Source of the DNA: Bacteroidota bacterium
GTDB taxonomy: Bacteria > Bacteroidota > Bacteroidia > Bacteroidales > Lentimicrobiaceae
Assembly (NCBI GenBank): GCA_023428585.1
Contig: JAEYXG010000071.1
Span: 1-9,523 of the forward strand
Direction of reading: 5' to 3'
Length of the DNA stretch: 9,523 nucleotides
Both the position numbers and the translations under genes were made by a program. The notes beneath the pieces are model-generated. The model was not told where the DNA came from. It did no database searches and saw only the letters and a program-made list of their open reading frames with translations. Positions 1-6,718 of this stretch are shown here, in pieces (position 1 is the first letter of the stretch; each line of letters starts with the position of its first letter).

Positions 1-455
1 GTAAAAACATCATAATCGCCATCATCATCTATATCAACTAGTGAAATCCCCAATGCTTGATGTGAACTCTCAATTGGTGAACTTGAGAATTTGAAATTAG
101 GCTTGTTCTTTGTTCCAATATTCTCAAAGTATGAAGTTCCATATCCTAAAACTGTGAAAAGATCATAATCACTATCATTATCCATATCTGCAAAATCCAA
201 ACTCCATGCTTGATCAGAAATTCCAAATGGTGATGAAACAAGATTTGAAAAGGCAGGTACATTTTTAGTGCCGTTATTTTCCATGTAATCAGCTCCATAT
301 CCTGAAATTGTAAAAACATCATAATCGCCATCATCATCTATATCAACTAGTGAAATCCCCAATGCTTGATGTGAACTCTCAATTGGTGAACCTGAGATTT
401 TGAAATTAGGATTGTTCTTTGTTCCAATATTCTCAAAGTATGAAGTTCCATAGCC
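1..455. repeat. Near-identical 309-bp coding repeat within the FG-GAP gene
   Basis: Bases 1-146 and 310-455 align without gaps and differ at only four positions by eye. The period is 309 bp, or 103 codons, equal to one pair of 51+52-aa calcium-loop units. The DNA between the copies and further toward 600 follows the same period but is much more diverged. The first copy may extend past the left edge. Identity at nucleotide level, including third codon positions, points to recent duplication or gene conversion rather than protein-level selection alone. Confidence 0.9.
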
Positions 456-917
456 GGAAACAGTAAATGCATCTAAGTCCTCATCATTATCAATATCGAT
501 AAAGTTTATTCCGCTAGCTTGATCTGATATTCCGAAAGGATCTGAATTAAAATTGCCAAAATATGGATTACTTGCCGAAGTCCTTTTTTCTTGGGTTAGA
601 ACCACAACCGCCGTTTCAGCATGTTCAGCTGAAATGTTAATATTTGCAGTTCTGGAATCTAATTCGGAATTGTTATCGTAGTCAATAGTTATTGTAGAAT
701 TTCCATTTCCTGAAGAGGGTATTGGTGTGCACCAACTTTTATCCGTTTCAATTATCCAGTTGGTATTTGAAGTAATGGTGATTGTAAAACTACCTGACAC
801 CGATGATACATCTTTTGAAGTTGGTGCAACAGAAAGAATTGATGAATTGTCATCCTCACAACTTATGAAGGTTGTGAAAAAAAACAATAAGCATAAAATT
901 AGATTGTTCGATTTCAT
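1..917 (-). CDS. Surface lipoprotein with BACON domain and FG-GAP/VCBS calcium-loop repeats (partial, C-terminus beyond left edge)
   Basis: The frame is open from an ATG at 917 to the left edge (305 complete codons), so the C-terminus is missing. Residues 1-20 form a lipoprotein signal: Lys2, a Leu/Phe-rich core, then F-I-S-Cys20. Cys20 is followed by E-D-D, an acidic patch like those that send Bacteroidota lipoproteins to the cell surface. Residues about 28-110 fit a BACON domain: Trp54 and Trp62, a G-N-G-N turn, Arg89, and a closing L-T-Q. From residue 119 on there are repeats of 51-52 aa, each with a calcium-binding-type D-x-D-x-D-x-D-x-D loop starting at residues 141, 192, 244 and 295 (for example DIDDDGDYD), followed by a G-Y-G-x-x-Y-x-E-N-x-G-T-K-N segment. 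This is FG-GAP/VCBS style, probably part of a beta-propeller. An in-frame ATG at 932 is an alternative start; 917 gives a cleaner signal peptide. No Shine-Dalgarno is visible. The ligand is unknown. Adhesion or glycan binding is inference from the domain types. Confidence 0.88.
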   Translation of the reverse strand, partial: MKSNNLILCLLFFFTTFISCEDDNSSILSVAPTSKDVSSVSGSFTITITSNTNWIIETDKSWCTPIPSSGNGNSTITIDYDNNSELDSRTANINISAEHAETAVVVLTQEKRTSASNPYFGNFNSDPFGISDQASGINFIDIDNDEDLDAFTVSGYGTSYFENIGTKNNPNFKISGSPIESSHQALGISLVDIDDDGDYDVFTISGYGADYMENNGTKNVPAFSNLVSSPFGISDQAWSLDFADMDNDSDYDLFTVLGYGTSYFENIGTKNKPNFKFSSSPIESSHQALGISLVDIDDDGDYDVF

Positions 918-942
918 TGTTGGATTTATCATGCAACGAGGG

Positions 943-973
943 TTTAAAAGTAAGAAACTTTTTTTTATATTTG
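943..973 (+). promoter_or_regulatory. Candidate Bacteroidota sigma-ABfr promoter for the 997 gene
   Basis: TATATTTG at 966-973 is an exact match to the Bacteroidota -7 consensus TAnnTTTG. TTTA at 943-946 lies 19 bp upstream and matches three of four bases of the -33 TTTG box. Transcription would start near 980, leaving a leader of about 17 nt before the ATG at 997. On the other strand TACTTTTA (952 down to 945) is a 7-of-8 match that could serve the divergent lipoprotein gene, but it has no good -33 box. The region is AT-rich, so chance matches are possible. Confidence 0.4.
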
Positions 974-996
974 ATTGGTATTAATAAATCTACGGT

Positions 997-3240
997 ATGG
1001 ACAGAAGTAAGTTTCAGTTGTCATTGATTTTGATGGCTTTATGTCTGGTTTCTGTTTTCCTTATTGCATGCCTCAGGAATGAGGTTAAGCCGGATGACAA
1101 ACCATTTATAAGTATGCAGGTCGATTCATGTGTAAAATACAGTAACGACAGTATAAGCATTGAGAATTTCATTTTTTCGCCGCTTGATTCAAATGTTATA
1201 TGGATATTTAATGGCAATGGCAAGGGTGGTACTTGTGAACTCAGGTTAACGGATAGTTCATGGACCCCGCTTTCAGCAAGATGGGGAAAATACTCCTATG
1301 GCTTAAGGGAGGAGTGCGTAATAAAAGATTCAGTTGACGGGAATCTGTTGTGGATAGCAAATTTTCACAATGGTTTAATAGCGTATGATATCAGCCTTAA
1401 CAAATACACGGCATTTGATCCGATCAAACCCGTTTCATCCACCTACTTTGATACCAATATGGTTTTCATCGGATCATGGGAAGGGTTATACCTCATCGAC
1501 AGGGATAATATGAAAGCATCAAAGAGTAAGTCGATTGCTGAAATCCATGTAAGGAAGATTGAAAAACTGAATAAGGATATTTTGCTGATCAATAATAAAT
1601 ATGAGTTTGACTACAGGAAAGATAGGATCCTGAAAACAAGAGATGATATTATTATAGATCTTAAGCAATTGAAAGTTGTTCCGGAAATCTCCTATAATGA
1701 TGCTTACATTATTCTTAAAAAGAAGAATGAAGACGGAAGTTACTCAAACGAATACTTCACTTTCAACAAACCTGTCATGAATCTGAGGTTTGATACAAAA
1801 TACGTCTATTTGAATACATGGCACAGCTTTGAAATTTACAACAGAAGTTATCTTTTCAGGGTTTCACATAGAGTTAATAATCCGACCATTGATAAAAAGG
1901 CTTTCGATTCGGTAATTCATTCATTGCAGATGCAGCACATGGATTTTCCTGACTATTACCGCACAGTAAAGCGTTTGAAGGAAAGATATAAAAATACGGA
2001 GGTTAGATATATACGGCAAGAAATAAATCAATTAGCCACTCATCTGCGATATCATTTCGACCCACGGGGTTTTAATGAAATAATTAAAAATGAAAAATTT
2101 ATACATGATTCTGTTACAGAAGATACTATCAAGGCGGCATACTATTTACGCGTCATCTTTTATGCAAATTTCGAATTGAAGTTAAATGAATCGCTTAAAT
2201 ATGATGCAATCCTGAAGGATCAACTGCCACAATTCAGGAGTGATGACCATAAAAGGCAGATGGAAATAGTAGCAGATTATTACAATAAAACGGAGCGTAC
2301 TAAAAATTCACCAGATCTATCAGCTGATGAAGTCCTTTGGAAATTGGGATCTGATTACTTTGAATTTTACCCTCAGGTAGTTTTAACTCACCCTGAAATA
2401 ACTTATCCAGATATGTCATATCCGTTTCATTTCCTGGACAAACTCGTTGCGCGTTATCCGGATAGTAAATATGCGGATAATGCAAGGTTTTTAGTTTTGC
2501 GTTTCAATGAACTGGCATCACATGACCATGGAGACAATTCCTATAATCTGGAAGCAATTGAAGAATATAAATCAATTCTGAAAAAATACCCTGATACTGA
2601 GCATGCTGCTGAGATCTATCACATAATAAGTGAGCTGTACTCATACCTTGACGTAGAATTCAGTGATGTAAAATTCAGTGAGATACCCAAATATTACAGG
2701 CTAGCATTGAACTATGCTGATAAGGTGTTGAATGAATATCCTTTATACGAAAAAAGAGAAGAAGTTATTGAATTAAAGAAACACATCTTTGAGTTGCTGT
2801 CAAGTGCTCTATGGAGGTTGGATGTGCAATCGGATAAGACAGTATATGCATTGAATGAGCCAATTAATATAACTTTCAAATTGACAAATATTGGTTCGAA
2901 TCCTAAAACAATTAGAGTTTGGAAAGACAAGGGTATTCCGAATTTTTTTCTGAGGGTTTCAAGATATGATCTGGATCCGGAAAGCAATTCCAATCATGAT
3001 GCAAGAACTGAGGAAGATCCGCTGGCTTTCGATCATGACAGAATAGATATAACTATTGATCCAAATGAGGATCTCACTCAAACATTTGACATAACCAGGA
3101 GAGCGTTAAATGACTGGAATGGCCCAATGATCAGATTTATAACTGAAACACCCGGCAGATATTATATTCAAACTTACGGATCAGAATCCGGCTACGACCT
3201 TGCAATCCCCGGCAACGATGTTTGGATTACAGTGAAATAA
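997..3240 (+). CDS. Large lipoprotein: propeller-like N-terminus, helical TPR-like middle, Ig-like C-terminus (function unknown)
   Basis: This gene encodes 747 aa. Residues 1-25 are a lipoprotein signal with a long hydrophobic core and a clear L-I-A-Cys25 lipobox. No acidic cluster follows the cysteine, so a periplasm-facing anchor is possible (inference). Residues about 45-290 contain about six spaced strand motifs of the type hydrophobic-W/F-I-x-x-x-x-G-L-x-x-Y/I-D (VIWIFNGNG, LLWIANFHNGLIAYD, MVFIGSWEGLYLIDRD), suggesting one beta-propeller related to regulator-propeller repeats. Residues about 290-605 are charged and helical. They include BamD/TPR-like motifs of the form x-F-L-x-x-Y-P-D-S-x-Y-A-D-x-A-R-F near 478-497 and a second Y-P-D-T-x-H-A-A near 530. 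Residues about 607-747 resemble an Ig-like domain (Y-x-L-N-E-P-I-x-I-T-F-K-L-T-N). No catalytic motif is visible. The next gene also encodes an exported propeller protein, 238 bp downstream. The ATG at 997 has no Shine-Dalgarno but directly precedes the signal peptide. Confidence 0.82.
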   Translation: MDRSKFQLSLILMALCLVSVFLIACLRNEVKPDDKPFISMQVDSCVKYSNDSISIENFIFSPLDSNVIWIFNGNGKGGTCELRLTDSSWTPLSARWGKYSYGLREECVIKDSVDGNLLWIANFHNGLIAYDISLNKYTAFDPIKPVSSTYFDTNMVFIGSWEGLYLIDRDNMKASKSKSIAEIHVRKIEKLNKDILLINNKYEFDYRKDRILKTRDDIIIDLKQLKVVPEISYNDAYIILKKKNEDGSYSNEYFTFNKPVMNLRFDTKYVYLNTWHSFEIYNRSYLFRVSHRVNNPTIDKKAFDSVIHSLQMQHMDFPDYYRTVKRLKERYKNTEVRYIRQEINQLATHLRYHFDPRGFNEIIKNEKFIHDSVTEDTIKAAYYLRVIFYANFELKLNESLKYDAILKDQLPQFRSDDHKRQMEIVADYYNKTERTKNSPDLSADEVLWKLGSDYFEFYPQVVLTHPEITYPDMSYPFHFLDKLVARYPDSKYADNARFLVLRFNELASHDHGDNSYNLEAIEEYKSILKKYPDTEHAAEIYHIISELYSYLDVEFSDVKFSEIPKYYRLALNYADKVLNEYPLYEKREEVIELKKHIFELLSSALWRLDVQSDKTVYALNEPINITFKLTNIGSNPKTIRVWKDKGIPNFFLRVSRYDLDPESNSNHDARTEEDPLAFDHDRIDITIDPNEDLTQTFDITRRALNDWNGPMIRFITETPGRYYIQTYGSESGYDLAIPGNDVWITVK

Positions 3241-3290
3241 CAAAGCGGACTGTTTCATAGTGATTGCTGTGGTGCGTTATTCCTTATTTT

Positions 3291-3422
3291 TCAAATCCTA
3301 CTGATTATTTCTTTATTGGTTTCCTTTTCTTCAATATCGTAATCTTCCTGAAGATCTAACCAGAATTTTGCTGAATTGCAATTTGTTTCAAATATGTCGA
3401 CATAAAGTTGTATAAATATTTG
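3291..3422 (-). pseudogene. higA: Decayed 3' fragment of a HigA-family antitoxin gene
   Basis: On the minus strand, a 43-codon open stretch from 3422 ends in TGA at 3291-3293. It contains S-A-K-F-W-L-D-L-Q-E-D-Y-D-I-E-E-K, the C-terminal signature I know from HigA-type (XRE/HTH) antitoxins of Bacteroidota, commonly of the form S-A-x-F-W-L-x-L-Q-x-D-Y/F-D-I/L-E-E. The frame is closed by TAG at 3423-3425. There is no ATG in the fragment. The helix-turn-helix part expected upstream is absent, and so is a HigB-like toxin, because the DNA beyond 3423 is the short leader of the next gene. It is therefore a relic, not a working antitoxin. The match is by motif memory, not by search. A full HigA of this type is about 100 aa or more. 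Confidence 0.65.
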
Positions 3423-3478
3423 CTACTAACATTAGGGTAAATTGTGATTTTATTGTCATATAAATATATACTTAAGTT

Positions 3479-5587
3479 ATGAAGAAATTTTTATCCCAAT
3501 CACTATTTTTCATCGCCTTTTTGGTATTTACATTTGCCTTCACTATGAGTGGATATGCGCAAAATCCACAATGGCAGCAATTTACTCATAAGCATATAGT
3601 GTTTAAAATTCTCGAGGAAGGTGATGTTTTATGGTTTGGAACTCATCTGGGGTTAGTAAAAATTGACCGCGCAACTGGTGATACAACGTATTATAATACG
3701 GCCAACTCTGGCCTGCCGGCAAATAGAGTGGATGATATAGCATTTGATTCTGAAGGGAATAAGTGGATAGGTACTTCAAACGGACTGGCAAAGTTTGATG
3801 GTGAAGATTGGGAAGTCTTCAGTACAACAAATTCATTGCTTCCATCAGAACATATCACTGCTGTTGAAGTTGATAATAATAATGTTGTTTGGGCCGGAAC
3901 CTGGAATGGATTAGCTTCTTTTGACGGAACTAGTTGGACTGCTTATAATGTGGAGAATTCAGGCTTGATTAAGACTTCTATCAACGCACTCAAATTTGAC
4001 ACTGCTGGAAATCTATGGGTGGGATACTCATTTTTCGGTGTTGCTAAATTTGACGGTTTAACCGCTATCTATTATAATAATGAAACCACATCATATAATA
4101 TCACTGAGGTAATGGATATTGATTTTGATTCATCTGGGAATTTATGGTTGGGAGGTGTATACCTGCATAAATTCGACGGATCCACCTGGACTGAATATAC
4201 TGTTGCCAATTCTGGACTGCCGAATGACGATGCCTATCATCTTGATATCCGTAATGGAAATGAAATATGGATAGGAACCCTTGGAGGCCTTGCACTATTC
4301 AATCAGGGAACTTGGACTGTTTATCCGGGTTGTGTGAATGACGTACTGGTTGATTATACAGGAAAAATTTGGATTAGTTCTGTTGATATTGCAGGAGTTT
4401 GCAGCTTTGAAGGATCGGAATGGGATACCTGTTATCTACATAATTCACCTTTGCCTGATAATGCAGTGAATAATGTCATTTCTGACCAGCAAGGTAATAT
4501 TTGGTCAGGCACCATTTGGGGTGGTTTGTCGAAAAAAGAGGGAGATGTATGGACTATATGGAATACAGCTAATTCTGCACTGCCTTCAAATAACATTCAG
4601 GCACTTTGCCTTACTTCTGAAGACGGTATATTAATTGGAACCATGGCTGGTTTGTCATTATTCAACAATGGTGAATGGACACTCTGGGACACAACCAATT
4701 CATCGCTCCCAAATAATGATGTGCAGGCTATTGCAGTTGACCAAGATGGAGTTTTCTGGATTGGTACCAATGGAGGTGGATTGGCTGCATTTGATGGTGA
4801 AGAATGGGTGACCTATACGGAGTACTATACCGGTGTTCCAATTGATATTATAAGTTCAATAGCCGTGTCAAATGAGAACACAGTATGGATTGGAACAAAA
4901 AGCAGCGGACTGGTGAAGTTTGAAGATAATACCTGGCAATTATATACAACCGTCTACGGTTTGCCATCTAATCAGATCACTGATCTTGAATTTGATAAGA
5001 ATGGTAATTTATGGATTGGATGCTGGTCGGGTGGCGTTGCTAAATATGATGATTCGGGTTTTACCGCTTTTACTCCGGCAAACTCTGGTCTTAGAGATGA
5101 AAATGTTTATGACATCACGACCGATTCACTTGGCAAGTTATGGGTGAGTACTTTAGAAAACGGACTAGCAATGTTTGATGGTTTAGTATGGGATTACTAT
5201 ATAATGCTGAATTCAGGAATTTCATCAAACCGAATTTCTTGTTGCACCATTGATAAAAATAATACGAAATGGATGTCTACTTATTTTAATGGAATCTGCG
5301 CTTACAATGAAGAAGGTATTCCAGTAAATATCAAAAATATTGAAAACTGGCGACCAGTTTATTCTCTAACTATCTTTCCGAACCCTGCAACAGAACTCAT
5401 CAATCTTAATGAGAGTGAAGCTTCAGGGATCATAGAAATCATTAATCAGGATGGAAAGGTTGTAAAAAACCTTTGCATAACATCATCCCATCAAAAAATA
5501 GAATTAGCAGGATTGGACCCAGGTATTTATGTGATTAGATTGATATCTGTAAATTGCATAAAAACAGGTAAGTTTGTGAAATTATGA
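3479..5587 (+). CDS. T9SS-secreted protein with 14 regulator-propeller-type strand motifs
   Basis: This gene encodes 702 aa. Residues 1-27 are a Sec signal peptide (MKKF start, Phe-rich core, G-Y-A before Gln28). Residues about 30-615 consist of repeats of roughly 40-50 aa of the form N-S-G-L-P-x-N-x-V-x-x-I-x-x-D-x-x-G-N-x-W-I-G-T-x-x-G-L-A-x-F-D-G-x-x-W-T, typical of two-component regulator propeller repeats. I count 14 W-x-G/S strand motifs, from VLWFGTHLG to TKWMSTYFNG, enough for two seven-bladed propellers. Residues about 628-702 are a T9SS type A sorting domain: S-L-T-I-F-P-N-P-A (Phe633), then I-x-N-Q-D-G-K-V-V, then L-x-P-G-I-Y-V-I-R-L and a K-F-V-K-L end. The protein is thus predicted to cross the outer membrane and be released or attached to the surface after removal of this domain. 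Unlike hybrid two-component sensors with the same repeats, it lacks a kinase part. No enzyme motif is seen. The ligand is unknown. Confidence 0.93.
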   Translation: MKKFLSQSLFFIAFLVFTFAFTMSGYAQNPQWQQFTHKHIVFKILEEGDVLWFGTHLGLVKIDRATGDTTYYNTANSGLPANRVDDIAFDSEGNKWIGTSNGLAKFDGEDWEVFSTTNSLLPSEHITAVEVDNNNVVWAGTWNGLASFDGTSWTAYNVENSGLIKTSINALKFDTAGNLWVGYSFFGVAKFDGLTAIYYNNETTSYNITEVMDIDFDSSGNLWLGGVYLHKFDGSTWTEYTVANSGLPNDDAYHLDIRNGNEIWIGTLGGLALFNQGTWTVYPGCVNDVLVDYTGKIWISSVDIAGVCSFEGSEWDTCYLHNSPLPDNAVNNVISDQQGNIWSGTIWGGLSKKEGDVWTIWNTANSALPSNNIQALCLTSEDGILIGTMAGLSLFNNGEWTLWDTTNSSLPNNDVQAIAVDQDGVFWIGTNGGGLAAFDGEEWVTYTEYYTGVPIDIISSIAVSNENTVWIGTKSSGLVKFEDNTWQLYTTVYGLPSNQITDLEFDKNGNLWIGCWSGGVAKYDDSGFTAFTPANSGLRDENVYDITTDSLGKLWVSTLENGLAMFDGLVWDYYIMLNSGISSNRISCCTIDKNNTKWMSTYFNGICAYNEEGIPVNIKNIENWRPVYSLTIFPNPATELINLNESEASGIIEIINQDGKVVKNLCITSSHQKIELAGLDPGIYVIRLISVNCIKTGKFVKL

Positions 5588-5614
5588 CGCAGGGATGAGG
5601 AATCCTGGCACCAT

Positions 5615-6556
5615 TTATTTTACGTTTATGACTACTCCACCTTTTTTGTGGCCTCTTTCAACATACCTGTGCGCCTCAACAATGTTTTCGAATGTATAGC
5701 TTTTATCAATAATTGGCTTTATACGTCGCGCTTCAATAAGCTCTTTGATGGTATTAAGACGACTTGATTCTAACAATAAATTGCCATCATCAATGGATAC
5801 ATATTTTCCTCCTGGAGCGAGTGCTTTTTTGCAGGCATCCTTCAATTTTGAAGTCTTCCTGTTACCTACTGCATCTAGAATAAAATCGTATTCAACACCG
5901 GGGACTAAAGAATCCACTTTTGTGTAATCAATAACTTCATCAGCACCTAATGATTTCACAAACTCCAGATTTGTTGTACTGCATACGCCTGTAACTCTTG
6001 CCCCAAGATCTTTAGCCAATTGTATTGCAATGGTACCTGACGTTCCGGAAGCTCCATAAATCAGCACTTTTTGTCCCTGTTTAATATTGCCTTTTCCCAA
6101 AAACTGAAGTGCCAGGAGTCCACCATAGGCTGCTACTGTTGCTTCATCAAAGGAAATATTAGCTGGTTTTATTGCCAAACATCCATACTTTGAATCATTT
6201 TCATTCATGCATTTATATTCAGCATACGTGCCTAGGCCCCATCCGGTAAGTCCATAAACCTGATCACCTGTTTTAAATCTCTTTATATTTTTTCCAGTCT
6301 TTTCAATCTCACCGGCTAACACAATACCAATGATTGATCTTCTTGGTTTTGTCAATCCCATCATGATTCGCATGGGGATAAATTGTAGGATTGACACCTG
6401 AGAACTTCTGATGAAGATATCGCTTGCAGTTACAGCTGTTGAGTGGATTTTTATAAGCACCTCATTATCTTTGGGAGTAGGTTTTTCTACTTCTTTCATT
6501 TGAAGTACTTCCGGAGGTCCGTATTTAGTGCAAATCACTGCTTTCATTTTTTCCAT
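5615..6556 (-). CDS. NAD(P)-dependent MDR-family, quinone-oxidoreductase-like enzyme
   Basis: This gene encodes 313 aa, close to the usual length of about 310-340 for medium-chain dehydrogenases of the QOR/RTN4IP1-like group. The N-terminal GroES-like domain (about 1-125) shows M-K-A-V-x-x-x-x-Y-G-P-P-E-V-L and N-E-V-L-I-K-I. The Rossmann domain carries L-I-Y-G-A-S-G-T-S-G at about 164-173, the A-x-x-G-V-x-G nucleotide-binding type, followed by S-L-G-A-D-E-V-I-D-Y. The usual zinc cysteine position reads T-A-S-D instead of C-G-S-D, so a catalytic zinc is not expected. The family reduces quinones, enones or similar electrophiles with NAD(P)H in the cytoplasm; the true substrate cannot be read here. 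It is convergent with the T9SS gene (27 bp between stop codons) and divergent from the ABC transporter. The ATG at 6556 is supported by an AGGAGA sequence; an in-frame ATG at 6547 is less well placed. Confidence 0.9.
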   Translation of the reverse strand: MEKMKAVICTKYGPPEVLQMKEVEKPTPKDNEVLIKIHSTAVTASDIFIRSSQVSILQFIPMRIMMGLTKPRRSIIGIVLAGEIEKTGKNIKRFKTGDQVYGLTGWGLGTYAEYKCMNENDSKYGCLAIKPANISFDEATVAAYGGLLALQFLGKGNIKQGQKVLIYGASGTSGTIAIQLAKDLGARVTGVCSTTNLEFVKSLGADEVIDYTKVDSLVPGVEYDFILDAVGNRKTSKLKDACKKALAPGGKYVSIDDGNLLLESSRLNTIKELIEARRIKPIIDKSYTFENIVEAHRYVERGHKKGGVVINVK

Positions 6557-6560
6557 ATCA

Positions 6561-6566
6561 TCTCCT
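6561..6566 (-). promoter_or_regulatory. Shine-Dalgarno of the MDR gene
   Basis: On the minus strand AGGAGA lies 4 nt upstream of the ATG at 6556 and fixes this start over the ATG at 6547. It is the only strong Shine-Dalgarno I noticed at a gene start in the window. Confidence 0.6.
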
Positions 6567-6617
6567 ATTACAGACCGTGTAGCTACATTCCCTCTTTTGT
6601 GTCAGAATTGACTCATT

Positions 6618-6650
6618 GGTTGAACGTTCTTATCTGGATAAGGTTCAGTT
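6618..6650. other. Imperfect inverted repeat (hairpin) between divergent MDR and ABC genes
   Basis: TGAAC (6621-6625), a 3-nt bulge, CTTAT (6629-6633), loop CTGG, ATAAG (6638-6642) and GTTCA (6643-6647) form a 10-bp stem. Three possible G-T wobbles extend it at the base. It lies 62 bp upstream of the MDR start and about 70 bp upstream of the ABC start. It could be an operator shared by the divergent promoters or a structured leader. No U-tract follows, so a terminator is unlikely. A weak -7-like box, TAGGTTTC, lies just downstream at 6660-6667 on the plus strand. Confidence 0.4.
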
Positions 6651-6718
6651 CGCCCGGAATAGGTTTCGTCGGTGATAGTAAGAAACTTTCTCCACCCGCA
6701 TCTGTTATTGATAGAATT

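Noticed and set aside
946..966. Rho-independent terminator (AAAAGT-loop-ACTTTT plus T-tract)
   Set aside because: The stem is only 6 A/T-rich base pairs and lies between two divergent gene starts, where no transcript should end. It is better explained as an AT-rich promoter region.
727..984. Plus-strand reading frame of 85 codons
   Set aside because: It is antisense to the BACON and signal-peptide part of the lipoprotein gene, whose minus-strand frame has clear domains. The plus frame has no recognisable features.
5590..5607. Terminator between the convergent T9SS and MDR genes (CAGGGAT...ATCCTG)
   Set aside because: The stem is short with one bulged base and no U-tract follows directly. 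Too weak to call, although the location between convergent genes is suitable.
6578..6587. Perfect 10-bp palindrome TGTAGCTACA upstream of the MDR gene
   Set aside because: Several such palindromes are expected by chance in a window of this size, and flanking bases do not extend the symmetry.
6611..6650. Resemblance to the 3' half of a TPP riboswitch (GAAC...ATCTGGATAA)
   Set aside because: The conserved CTGAGA part and the CCAGCG end are missing, and the downstream gene is not linked to thiamine. The similarity is explained by the short inverted repeat.
6443..6718. N-terminal extension of the ABC transporter frame to an ATG at 6443
   Set aside because: It overlaps the MDR gene in antisense. 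The translated extension has no similarity to exporter N-termini, and 594 aa from 6719 is already the usual length.
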